Source of the DNA: Sedimentisphaerales bacterium | Lineage (GTDB): Bacteria > Planctomycetota > Phycisphaerae > Sedimentisphaerales > Anaerobacaceae | Assembly (NCBI GenBank): GCA_016933985.1 | Contig: JAFGTU010000102.1 | Span: 1-8,154, forward strand | Direction of reading: 5' to 3' | DNA: 8,154 bases | The notes under the pieces: model-generated | Database searches by the model: none | Told to the model about the DNA's origin: nothing | The model's input: the letters and a program-made list of their open reading frames with translations, nothing else | Shown here: piece by piece, positions 1 to 6,395 of the stretch | How the letters are laid out: every line of letters starts with the position of its first letter | Position numbering within the stretch: position 1 is the stretch's first letter | Made by a program: the position numbers and the translations under genes

Positions 1-285
1 CACTATGGGCGAGAGCTCATTGGCCACGGCATCGGGATCCTTTATGATTTGAGGCTCGGCCTTGACCACAAGGATTCTATTGCTGGCGGCAAGGACCCTG
101 CCCCGGGAATCGAGAATGGTGCCCCGTCGAGGAGACAGGGGGCTTGTTGACCGCTGCTGAGCGAAGCAGCGAGCAGTGTAGAACTCGTTTCTGTAATGTT
201 GGAGGTAGAAGCACCGCCCCGCCAGCGCAAGAAACGCAATAATCAGGAGCAGCAGGAAACTCGTTGTAATCCGGACAGTTCTCAA
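1..285 (-). CDS. ftsI: Class B penicillin-binding protein (FtsI/PBP2 type), N-terminal 95 codons, cut by window edge
   Basis: This is the start of a septal peptidoglycan transpeptidase, the enzyme that cross-links wall at the division site. The frame reads a short basic leader (MRTVR), one hydrophobic segment at about residues 7-23 (membrane anchor), and then the PBP-dimer signature RGTILDSRGRVLA at about residues 52-64. The remainder runs to SPIV at the window edge, so the catalytic domain lies outside. No ATG or GTG exists between the in-frame stop at 301-303 and the membrane segment. TTG at 285-283 is the only usual start codon that keeps the basic leader, and no strong Shine-Dalgarno precedes it. 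The gene follows ftsL by 24 bases, the usual dcw order. Identity as a class B PBP is firm; the start codon is inferred. Confidence 0.88.
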   Translation of the reverse strand, partial: MRTVRITTSFLLLLIIAFLALAGRCFYLQHYRNEFYTARCFAQQRSTSPLSPRRGTILDSRGRVLAASNRILVVKAEPQIIKDPDAVANELSPIV

Positions 286-309
286 TTCTTTAGCAGCGTT
301 CTATTAGGA

Positions 310-522
310 TTATTGCTCAATCCGCTCGGAGACAGCCGAGGGAGTGATGAGCCGTTCGAGCCGCAGTTGTTTATCCGCCAGGTCCTTATTGAGCTGCCTC
401 TGTCTTTCTGTTTGCATCGAAAGCTCGTAGAAGACGCGATTATTGGCGCTTCTGAGATAAACGGCCAGAATCAAAGCGGCCGTCAAGCAGAAGATAACAA
501 CAACGAACCGAAATCGGGACAT
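310..522 (-). CDS. ftsL: FtsL-like cell division protein, 70 aa
   Basis: This is a small bitopic membrane protein of the division complex. FtsL normally partners FtsB and FtsQ and helps activate the FtsW-FtsI synthase. The sequence shows a short basic N-terminus (MSRFRF), one transmembrane segment at about residues 6-22, a charged stretch rich in Gln, Arg and Leu at about 30-55 that could form a coiled coil, and a C-terminal end LITPSAVSERIEQ that resembles the conserved tail of FtsL. FtsL is poorly conserved in sequence, so size, topology and position directly before ftsI carry much of the call. An upstream in-frame ATG at 567 would add 15 residues (MHAAGWIVVCNSGDA) before the basic leader. 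I prefer 522 because it gives the usual short cytoplasmic tail. Neither start has a strong ribosome binding site. Confidence 0.75.
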   Translation of the reverse strand: MSRFRFVVVIFCLTAALILAVYLRSANNRVFYELSMQTERQRQLNKDLADKQLRLERLITPSAVSERIEQ

Positions 523-605
523 CGCATCACCACTATTGCAGACGACGATCCACCCCGCAGCATGCATCGCAAGTAAGAATTAACGTTGAAACGGCGTATG
601 TTATC

Positions 606-1553
606 TCACTTGGGCGGGAGCTTCAGTTGGAGGCCCACGCGCACGTCATCCTCGCTGGACAGGATATCGGCATTTAGCTTGGCGATTTCCTCATAGCGGA
701 TGCCGTTGCCAAGCAGGTCTGCCGAGATCTTCCAGAGGCTATCGCCATCCTTGACTGTATATAGTCGGTCTGAGGTTGCCTTGGCTGCGTTGCTCGAGGT
801 GAGCTTCTGCCCGATCGATTTGACCGGCCCAAACAACGGACTCGACAATAAACCGCCGCCTGGACCCTTGGCGGAAGCCGCGACCGGCAGGGCCGGAATG
901 ACGATCTTCTGCCCTACAAAGATATCGTCGGGCGATTTGAGGAGCTTGCGATTCGCCTCGAAAATCCTGGTGATGTTGGCCCTTTTGTTGCCTTCTTCGA
1001 GGCCGTAGTATTTCTTGGCAATCGAAGCGAGGGTCTCCCCGTCGGCAACGGCGTGCGTTTTGGGCTCAGCAGGCTTGGGGAGTTGCACAGGCCTGATAAT
1101 CATGGTTGTGGTTGGCTCGATAGTCTTGGGCAGCACCTGGTATGTGTCGGCCATAGCCGGCTTTGGAACGGATAGGCTATCCTCCGAGGGGCGCACCGGA
1201 CCGATTGGGTTCTGAGATTCCTGTCCGCTGTGGGAATCCGTAAGAAGCGAACCGTAGCCGGGTATCGGGACTGCGTATCTAACATCAGCGTTGTCCGAAG
1301 CGGTCAGGGTCGGATTATCCAAAGTCGGCCGAGGTTCAACAGCCTGTTCGGTCATTTGCGGGGGAGGGCTTAAGACCTCGTCGGCCTTGCGCTCCCAGCC
1401 CCCTATGCCCGGCGGGTTATTCTTCATCATAATCTCGGTCAGCTCATTACTGTCGGGCTCTCCGCGAAGTTTCGGCAGGCCGTTGATAATGAAGGCAATA
1501 ATAAATATGAAGACCAAACCTAACAGCAATCCAATTTTGGCGTCGGAAGTCAT
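606..1553 (-). CDS. Membrane-anchored protein with two LysM domains, in the dcw cluster
   Basis: The 315-aa product has an uncleaved-looking membrane anchor at about residues 8-24, a long Pro/Ser/Thr-rich linker (about 30-160), and two LysM domains. LysM1 spans about 166-220 (HAVADGETLASIAKKYYG to GQKIVIP) and LysM2 about 263-313 (YTVKDGDSLWKISADLLG to GLQLKLP). LysM binds N-acetylglucosamine-containing glycans, so the protein probably binds periplasmic peptidoglycan while tethered to the inner membrane. The ATG start is supported by GGAG seven bases upstream. It lies 68 bases after rsmH and before ftsL, so it is probably cotranscribed with division genes. No enzymatic domain is visible; a structural or recruiting role at the septum is inference. 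Confidence 0.85.
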   Translation of the reverse strand: MTSDAKIGLLLGLVFIFIIAFIINGLPKLRGEPDSNELTEIMMKNNPPGIGGWERKADEVLSPPPQMTEQAVEPRPTLDNPTLTASDNADVRYAVPIPGYGSLLTDSHSGQESQNPIGPVRPSEDSLSVPKPAMADTYQVLPKTIEPTTTMIIRPVQLPKPAEPKTHAVADGETLASIAKKYYGLEEGNKRANITRIFEANRKLLKSPDDIFVGQKIVIPALPVAASAKGPGGGLLSSPLFGPVKSIGQKLTSSNAAKATSDRLYTVKDGDSLWKISADLLGNGIRYEEIAKLNADILSSEDDVRVGLQLKLPPK

Positions 1554-1621
1554 GGCAAAACTCCATTACACATTACCTTACTATTCCTCAAATTAGCGGC
1601 TCACAAGCACTATCGACTATA

Positions 1622-2542
1622 CTATTTTCGTCGAGCAATCCTCAATTTTGCACTCCTTGCTCGCGGATTCTCACGGGTTTCAGCGTCTGAAGGCACAATG
1701 GGCTTTTTTGTCAGGACGGCGTAAATATCGTCTTGCGCGTTTTGCCTGAAATTACGTTTCACCATTCGGTCTTCAAGGCTGTGATAGCTGATAACAGCTA
1801 TCGAGCCTCCTTTCCTGAGCACATCCGGCGAGGATACGAGCAGGTGCTCGATATTATCCAGCTCGTTGTTGACCGCAATTCTGAAGGCCTGAAAAGTCCT
1901 TGTTGCCGGATGAATTCTGTTCCTTCTTTTCTTACCGGGACGCGCCAGTGCACTGCAGACTATCGCGGCCAATTGTTCGGTCGTGGTAATGGGCTCATTA
2001 ACGCGCTGCCGAACGATGAAACGTGCGATACGTCGCGATGCCCTGTCCTGGCCAAATCGGTATATCAAATCAGCCAGACATTTTTCGTCCGCTTCATTGA
2101 TTATATCGGCAGCAGTCGTCTTTATTCTTTTGTCAATTCTCATATCCAGAGGCATATTTGCCTGGAAACTGAGGCCCATACCCGGGTCGGCCAACTGTCC
2201 CGAGCACAGTCCGAGGTCGGCCAATATGAAATCGGCCTTTTCTATGCCCTGCTTGCGCAGTTGCTCGGCGATCCTGGTAAAGTTGGAATGAACAAGAGCG
2301 ACCCTGCATTTAAGGTCTGCTAATTTCAATCGGGCTCTGCGGATCGAGTCTTCATCCACGTCGAGACCGATGATAACTCCCTCAGGGCCTAAATTGCGGC
2401 CGAACAGCAGACTATGACCTCCGTGCCCAATGGTCGCATCGACCATCACCCCATCCGGCGGTAAGTCTATCTGTTCGGCCAAGGTCCCGGCAAGAACCGG
2501 AACATGTTCTACTGTCGAACCATTCACTTTCAGTCGTATCAC
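1622..2542 (-). CDS. rsmH: 16S rRNA (cytosine-1402-N4)-methyltransferase RsmH (MraW)
   Basis: This enzyme uses S-adenosylmethionine to methylate N4 of C1402 in the decoding centre of 16S rRNA. The 306-aa product matches the family from end to end: the N-terminal EHVPVL motif at about 12-17, SAM motif I DATIGHGGHS at about 35-44, IGLDVDED at about 58-65, the ADLGLCSGQL segment, LDMRID, the ATRTFQAFRIAVNNEL block, SYHSLEDRMVK near 250, and RSAKLRIARRK at the C-terminus. The length is normal. The start is GTG at 2542-2540 with no clear Shine-Dalgarno. It begins 36 bases after the small upstream ORF, so translation may be partly coupled. A second in-frame GTG five codons downstream is possible. 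Second position in a dcw cluster after mraZ is the standard arrangement. Confidence 0.97.
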   Translation of the reverse strand: MIRLKVNGSTVEHVPVLAGTLAEQIDLPPDGVMVDATIGHGGHSLLFGRNLGPEGVIIGLDVDEDSIRRARLKLADLKCRVALVHSNFTRIAEQLRKQGIEKADFILADLGLCSGQLADPGMGLSFQANMPLDMRIDKRIKTTAADIINEADEKCLADLIYRFGQDRASRRIARFIVRQRVNEPITTTEQLAAIVCSALARPGKKRRNRIHPATRTFQAFRIAVNNELDNIEHLLVSSPDVLRKGGSIAVISYHSLEDRMVKRNFRQNAQDDIYAVLTKKPIVPSDAETRENPRARSAKLRIARRK

Positions 2543-2578
2543 GCAAATTGAGTCAATTGGCTGGCTCGGACTGCTTGC

Positions 2579-2788
2579 TCAGCCTATAGCAAGGGCGGCC
2601 TTGCTTGTTCGGAGTTCTTCAACAGCCGCTGAAAACCTGACGCCGGCGAACGCCTCGTTAAGGGCCTTGACCCGTTCCAGCCGCTCGCCAAGAATCGCCA
2701 GCGATGCAAAGGTCTGCTCGTCAACCCTCCTTTTGCCGGCCAGACTACGCGCCACTATTCGACAATGGTTCGAATCCGCTTCGATCAT
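2579..2788 (-). CDS. Small unrecognised protein (69 aa) between mraZ and rsmH
   Basis: I do not recognise this protein. It begins MIEADSNHCRIVARSL, is rich in Ala, Glu, Arg and Leu, and looks mostly helical. The section LAILGERLERVKALNEAF could form an amphipathic or coiled-coil helix. There is no signal peptide or membrane segment. The ATG at 2788 is preceded by a very good GGGAGG (2793-2798) four bases upstream, with a further GGAG just before it, the best ribosome binding site in this operon. The ORF starts 20 bases after the mraZ stop and ends 36 bases before rsmH, filling the gap exactly, which argues that it is real. The open frame extends back to 2920 inside mraZ, but that extension is probably chance. 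The product is presumably cytoplasmic; function unknown. Confidence 0.65.
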   Translation of the reverse strand: MIEADSNHCRIVARSLAGKRRVDEQTFASLAILGERLERVKALNEAFAGVRFSAAVEELRTSKAALAIG

Positions 2789-2808
2789 TCTGCCTCCCAC
2801 TCCATGAA

Positions 2809-3282
2809 TTAGAGTTCTTCGTTCCGTTTCTGCAAGACAATTTGCCTTGCCTGCGACATCTGCTTCTGGTACTGGGCCATGTGGTCCGAGAGATACTGCT
2901 CCCAGTTTTCGCTGTTCCACAGCTCGATATGGTCTCTGACGCCGATCAGCGTGATCTGGTCCTTCAGACCCGCCCTGCTCCGCAGCCTCTCGTTCAAGAG
3001 CAGCCTGCCCTGAGCGTCGAGCTCGACCTTGCTTGTCAGTGCGAAGCTTATACGCTCGAAGGCCACGGCCTCATCCGGGGCCGCGGCATCCGGTCCGATA
3101 GCAAGGACTATCCGCTCAAAATACTTCTCAGGATACAAACAGAGCACGCCGTTGGCGCCGAGGACGAGGTAGAAGTTGCTGCCGTGCTCGTCGGCATCGA
3201 TCTGGCCCCTGAGCTTGTTCGAGACCAAGACCCTGCCCTTTTCATCCACAACGTGCTGATATTCGCCTGTTAGTAACAGCAT
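2809..3282 (-). CDS. mraZ: Transcriptional regulator MraZ
   Basis: MraZ is a DNA-binding regulator of the dcw operon, usually a ring-shaped oligomer that binds direct repeats in its own promoter. The 157-aa product has two SpoVT-AbrB-like repeats, each with the family DxxxR motif: DEKGR at residues 13-17 and DAQGR at 89-93. It also has the typical GEYQHVVDEKGRV N-terminus and a Gln/Arg-rich helical tail. An in-frame GTG at 3327 would add 15 residues. I chose ATG at 3282 because it gives the normal family N-terminus, and because the GTG falls inside the promoter spacer, upstream of the likely transcription start. There is no good Shine-Dalgarno before the ATG. It is the first gene of the operon. 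Confidence 0.95.
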   Translation of the reverse strand: MLLLTGEYQHVVDEKGRVLVSNKLRGQIDADEHGSNFYLVLGANGVLCLYPEKYFERIVLAIGPDAAAPDEAVAFERISFALTSKVELDAQGRLLLNERLRSRAGLKDQITLIGVRDHIELWNSENWEQYLSDHMAQYQKQMSQARQIVLQKRNEEL

Positions 3283-3317
3283 GGAATATGGCCCACTGGA
3301 TATACCTTTAATGGGCA

Positions 3318-3345
3318 ATTCTACCACTTTCTACCACCACGTCAA
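3318..3345 (-). promoter_or_regulatory. Promoter of the mraZ/dcw operon
   Basis: On the minus strand there is a -35 TTGACG (3345-3340), a 16-base spacer, and a -10 TAGAAT (3323-3318), each one mismatch from the sigma70 consensus. The expected transcription start is near 3310, giving a leader of about 30 bases before the mraZ ATG. A second TTGACG at 3352-3347 is 23 bases from the -10, too far to serve as its -35. Confidence 0.7.
3319..3340 (-). repeat. GTGG direct repeats, candidate MraZ boxes
   Basis: Two copies of GTGGTAGAA (3337-3329 and 3327-3319) repeat with a 10-base period, with a further GTGG overlapping the upstream copy (3340-3337). MraZ of other bacteria is known to bind short TGGG- or GTGG-like boxes at about one helical turn in its own promoter. 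Here the repeats fill the spacer and run into the -10 element, so bound MraZ would be expected to block RNA polymerase. That MraZ acts here is inferred from pattern and position. Confidence 0.55.
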
Positions 3346-3632
3346 GCGTCAAGCCTTTTTTCTATGGGATTTTTGACAAGATTTAATTATAGGACGGCCG
3401 CGAAAGAAACCTTAACTCACGTAATCAAAAGGCTTTACGCGAATACTGTGTTTTTTAGGGTTCCACCGTTTTTCTTAACGCCCCCTTGTGAATTCCGGCC
3501 CCAAAGGCTGAGATTGCCCCGCGAGAACAGGGAATTGCCACCACGTCAATCAACAGCGAAGAGATATCCCTGCCAAGGACCCGTTCTCCAGGAAACAAGA
3601 CGCAGACAGACCAAGGGCTGTACAAAAGCAGG
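3346..3632. other. Intergenic region without a credible gene
   Basis: These 287 bases separate the DUF3616 gene from the dcw promoter. A 90-codon plus-strand frame at 3364-3636 has Arg/Pro-rich composition without a recognisable domain and no ribosome binding site, and I do not accept it. On the minus strand a perfect TATAAT lies at 3391-3386 without a matching -35. The 12-base string TTGACGTGGTGG at 3549-3538 is identical to the -35 region of the dcw promoter at 3345-3334. I saw no terminator hairpin with a T run after the DUF3616 gene. Confidence 0.6.
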
Positions 3633-4856
3633 TTAGGGCTTTAGCTGGATTGCTCGGAAGGTCTTGCTGTTGGGATTCAGGAGGAATTTGTTGGGGCACA
3701 TTCCATCGGGATTCAGCTCCCCTTCAACGCACTCCGATGGGTCGGCCACGCTGACAGGCAGCGTGCCGTCGTCACTGAGCAGGAGCAGCATTTCAGAGTT
3801 CGGGAAGGGCATCAATGCTTCGGGGCCAAAATTGCTTTGGCTCATCTGCTTGAGGATTTCAGGCTGCTGATCATTCCTGCCTGACCATCGGTACAAGGCG
3901 AACTGCCGTGTCTCGTCGGATGCGCCTGCAACAATGAAGAATGCCTTGTGGAAAGTTGAGTACTCTATGGACCTTATGCCGAGGCCGCCGAGGTCCCACA
4001 GCATGTAGTCACCGAAAACCGGCGCATCGCCCCGCTCAACCACGTCAGCCGGATTATTGAGAGTAACCACGAGTGCTGAGGCGCGGCCGGTCGATTTATC
4101 AACGGGTATAGGATTACGAAAGCCTATGTATAGCGTTTGCCCGTCGGCTGATGCGCTAAGACCCTCGATGTTGAGGCCTTCATCTTTCGGTGCGAGACTC
4201 TTTGTCCCTTTGCCTGAGAGACTTGTTAGGCCGAGGCCTGCGGCCTTATGCAGTTCTAAATCGCGCATCGACTTGAGACTGAGAAGGCCGGTCAAAAGGG
4301 TCGAACACGGCTTGCCCACGGGCTGAATCCGGACCTTGTCGCCCACGACGTCAATATCGGTGGCGAAGAATCGGTAGCGGTTGGGCCGCACCTTGCCGTC
4401 CTTGTTTCGCCCGTGCGAAGTAATCCAATAGACCCGGCGCCCAACCTTGGTCGCTCCCTCGATATCGGCTTCCGGATGGTCGGACTCAATCTTGAGGAAT
4501 TCGGTCATATCATAAGAATAGACGGGCGAGTCGCCGCCGATCTTATAGACTCTCAGAATATTGTTTTCATCGTCGGCCATCACGAACATATCTTCGCCCA
4601 GGGCGACGGCGGCGGATGCATCACTGGCTCCGTGATAAACTTGAATTTTTCTGTCCGCCTGCGGCTCGGCCGTCGGCTGCGAGGCATAGGCATCGGAGAG
4701 GGCGCTGCGCTGCGCAACGCCGGCGGAGCCACTATCGGCCCCAGTGTCCTGAGCGGCAGAGCCTTGCAGCTCGGCGGAATCAGTGACTTTTTTGTCGTCG
4801 CAGCCGAGGCCAAGGAAGGAAATCGTTAGAATCGCAATTAGCCATAAATGCTTCAT
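3633..4856 (-). CDS. DUF3616 family lipoprotein
   Basis: The 407-aa product begins with a lipoprotein signal peptide (MKHLWLIAILTISFLGLGC, lipidated Cys at 19) followed by a low-complexity Ala/Ser/Gln linker to about residue 70. The rest is a DUF3616 domain, recognisable from YDMTEFL, EADIEGATKVGRRVYWITSHGRN, RPNRYRFFATDID, LNIEGLSASADGQTLYIGFRNPIP and DLGGLGIRSIEYS. The repeated pattern suggests a beta-propeller-like fold; the function of the family is not known. The residue after Cys is Asp, which in E. coli favours inner-membrane retention. A GTG at 4874 would add six residues, but it lies only four bases after the promoter -10, so ATG at 4856 is preferred. It appears to be transcribed alone. 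Confidence 0.88.
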   Translation of the reverse strand: MKHLWLIAILTISFLGLGCDDKKVTDSAELQGSAAQDTGADSGSAGVAQRSALSDAYASQPTAEPQADRKIQVYHGASDASAAVALGEDMFVMADDENNILRVYKIGGDSPVYSYDMTEFLKIESDHPEADIEGATKVGRRVYWITSHGRNKDGKVRPNRYRFFATDIDVVGDKVRIQPVGKPCSTLLTGLLSLKSMRDLELHKAAGLGLTSLSGKGTKSLAPKDEGLNIEGLSASADGQTLYIGFRNPIPVDKSTGRASALVVTLNNPADVVERGDAPVFGDYMLWDLGGLGIRSIEYSTFHKAFFIVAGASDETRQFALYRWSGRNDQQPEILKQMSQSNFGPEALMPFPNSEMLLLLSDDGTLPVSVADPSECVEGELNPDGMCPNKFLLNPNSKTFRAIQLKP

Positions 4857-4878
4857 AAGAATACGTCCATTCACAGCG

Positions 4879-4906
4879 ATTCTAACACCGCCCCGCTAAT
4901 TGGCAA
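4879..4906 (-). promoter_or_regulatory. Promoter of the DUF3616 gene
   Basis: On the minus strand there is a -35 TTGCCA (4906-4901), a 16-base spacer, and a -10 TAGAAT (4884-4879). The expected start of transcription is near 4872, about 16 bases before the ATG at 4856. The -10 hexamer and spacer length are the same as at the dcw promoter. Confidence 0.6.
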
Positions 4907-5035
4907 GCAAAAAACCCGGCGAACCACCATATCGGAGAACGAGACTGCGGCTGCGTTGCAGGTTATGCATGATTTTCCAATGTGCAACTATCTTCTGTTC
5001 CGCGGTACTTTTCATTAAGGGTACGGCGAATAATT

Positions 5036-6274
5036 TCATTCATCAGCAAGCCCGTTTTCTTCATTTCTATCCACATAGGCTACCACTTGTGCCGGTGGTG
5101 GAGTTTCACCCCCTCCGGGAGACTTATCAGGGAGCAGGTGCCGAGGCAGGAAGGCAAAGTTCGCAATCATCGTAGGGACTATCGCACTTGCAATAACAGT
5201 TGCCACAAGAAATGAATATTGCTGCCGCGTAACAATGCCGTGCGTTAATCCGTAGAGCGCCGAAATAGTCCCGAAAGTGAGGCCGGTGGACATCATTAGA
5301 GTGTAATACCAGCGTTCATTTTTCTCTTTCCGATACACTCCTACGACCGGATACAAGCCGAATATTTTGCTGATTACTTTTCCGCCAAAAAATATCAAGA
5401 AAATCATTGGAGCTGTAACAATCGCCGGCAAGGAAACCAACGACCCTGCCCGCAAAAAATAAAACGGCGTTAAAAACCCGATTGTCAACGTGCGCATCCG
5501 TCGCACCCATAAATGGTCTTCAGCAGCAAATCCAGCCAGAACCATCCCAACCAGATAGGCCGGCAAAACGGCTTCACTGCCGGACCACAGCGCCAAAGCC
5601 CCCAGGCTGAAAAGCACCAATAATACCCATTTGGCGCGGATGGCGGCCGTTCGTCGGCCGTACTTATCAGTGATATGCTTCGTGAGGAAAGGTAGTAATC
5701 CAATTACTATAGTGCTCACAGCGACAAAGACCAGGGTCTTGTACGTGAAAGGAGCGAACATAAGCCCCAAAGCTATCACAGTTCCAAGGTCGTTGACGAA
5801 ACAAGCCCCAAGGATACCTTTGCCAAATTCCGTCCGATTGAAGCCGGTCTCAAGCATCACGGCATAGACTACAGCCATCGATGTAGTTGAAAGTGCTATA
5901 CCGGCCAGCCAGCTCGCTTGAGAACTCCATCCTAACGCGTATTTTGCCAATGCCGCACAGCCCAGAAAGGGTGCAAAGAACCCCACCATGCCGATAACCG
6001 TCGTCTCCTTCCACTTCGCTTTGAAGATTGCCGGATCTAACTCCGCCCCGGCAAGAAAGGTAAGAAGCACCGCCCCGGTGCTTGCAAGGAATCTCAGCCA
6101 TTCCACATTAGCCCCAAGAGAATCGGGGCCCCAGAAATGCTCGGCCACCGCTCCAGCGGCGATGCCAACGCAGATTTCAAGCAAAGCCATCGAAACGCGA
6201 AGGTGATTGGCAAGTATGGTGCTAACGACCGCAAGTGCAAGCCAAACAGCCGCAATACAATAAGCTTGTTCCAT
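5036..6274 (-). CDS. Cation/proton antiporter of the CPA superfamily, under a fluoride riboswitch
   Basis: The 412-aa product is a polytopic inner-membrane Na+/H+ exchanger-domain protein. Hydrophobic segments cover most of residues 5-380, consistent with about 11-13 helices. Visible family marks are the LTFLAGAELD segment (71-80), the Ser/Thr-rich unwound-helix region ALSTTSMAVV (127-136), an Asn-Asp pair N161-D162 at the expected ion-binding site, and TPFYFLRAG (269-277) with Arg275 in the membrane. Family knowledge links an N-D pair with electroneutral exchange, against D-D in electrogenic members. The tail from about 383 is hydrophilic and there is no TrkA-N or USP domain. The ATG at 6274 has AAAGGAG (6287-6281) six bases upstream; the open frame continues to 7045 but that part is riboswitch and divergent gene. 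Given the riboswitch, a role in fluoride tolerance is inferred; substrate unproven. Confidence 0.92.
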   Translation of the reverse strand: MEQAYCIAAVWLALAVVSTILANHLRVSMALLEICVGIAAGAVAEHFWGPDSLGANVEWLRFLASTGAVLLTFLAGAELDPAIFKAKWKETTVIGMVGFFAPFLGCAALAKYALGWSSQASWLAGIALSTTSMAVVYAVMLETGFNRTEFGKGILGACFVNDLGTVIALGLMFAPFTYKTLVFVAVSTIVIGLLPFLTKHITDKYGRRTAAIRAKWVLLVLFSLGALALWSGSEAVLPAYLVGMVLAGFAAEDHLWVRRMRTLTIGFLTPFYFLRAGSLVSLPAIVTAPMIFLIFFGGKVISKIFGLYPVVGVYRKEKNERWYYTLMMSTGLTFGTISALYGLTHGIVTRQQYSFLVATVIASAIVPTMIANFAFLPRHLLPDKSPGGGETPPPAQVVAYVDRNEENGLADE

Positions 6275-6280
6275 AGAGTT

Positions 6281-6287
6281 CTCCTTT
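6281..6287 (-). promoter_or_regulatory. Ribosome binding site of the antiporter gene
   Basis: AAAGGAG stands six bases before the ATG at 6274. It fixes the start despite the frame being open for another 770 bases upstream, and it lies after the riboswitch terminator, so translation depends on read-through. Confidence 0.85.
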
Positions 6288-6318
6288 ACAATGCCTACCT
6301 GGTCTTGACACAGGCAAC

Positions 6319-6343
6319 AAAAAACCCACTTTGCAGCGGGTTT
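6319..6343 (-). terminator. Intrinsic terminator of the fluoride riboswitch
   Basis: On the minus strand AAACCCGC (6343-6336) pairs with GTGGGTTT (6329-6322), with one G-U pair and a six-base TGCAAA loop. Six T residues (6324-6319) end the structure. It sits about 45 bases before the antiporter start, after the aptamer, which is the classic place for a regulated attenuator. Confidence 0.85.
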
Positions 6344-6395
6344 CGACTCGCACTGTTGCGACTCCACCGCTGCAGAAACCTGCGCGGTAGGAGTC
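6332..6395 (-). promoter_or_regulatory. Riboswitch expression platform: competing hairpin and antiterminator
   Basis: Two structures exclude each other. First, GACTCC (6395-6390) and ACCGC (6388-6384) pair with GCGGT and GGAGTC (6370-6360), with an inner GCAG/CTGC stem closing on GTTT: about 15 pairs with two one-base bulges. Second, TGCAGCGG (6374-6367) pairs with CCGCTGCA (6339-6332), enclosing a small TCGCA-ACAG-TGCGA hairpin (6361-6348), which takes away the 5' arm of the terminator. GACTCC is also the 3' strand of the aptamer pseudoknot. Fluoride binding should therefore weaken the first hairpin, free the antiterminator strand and allow read-through. Confidence 0.7.

Noticed and set aside
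42..239. 65-codon minus-strand frame at the left edge
   Set aside because: It is a shifted frame of ftsI; the correct frame carries the RGTILDSRGR signature and the membrane anchor.
1733..2323. 196-codon plus-strand frame inside rsmH
   Set aside because: It is antisense to a clearly conserved gene and shows no domain of its own.
2789..2920. Longer 113-aa version of the small ORF, reaching into mraZ
   Set aside because: It would overlap mraZ by more than 100 bases, while the internal ATG at 2788 has an excellent ribosome binding site in the true gap.
3373..3391. Perfect TTGACA on the plus strand (3373-3378) and perfect TATAAT on the minus strand (3391-3386)
   Set aside because: They lie on opposite strands and neither has a partner element at 16-18 bases, so they do not make a promoter.
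3364..3636. 90-codon plus-strand frame in the gap upstream of mraZ
   Set aside because: Arg/Pro-rich composition, no ribosome binding site, no recognisable domain, and it overlaps the end of the DUF3616 gene.
4907..5035. Possible intrinsic terminator with a T run (minus strand, around 4909-4920) after the antiporter
   Set aside because: The GGGTTTTTT stretch has no complementary upstream arm giving more than two or three pairs.
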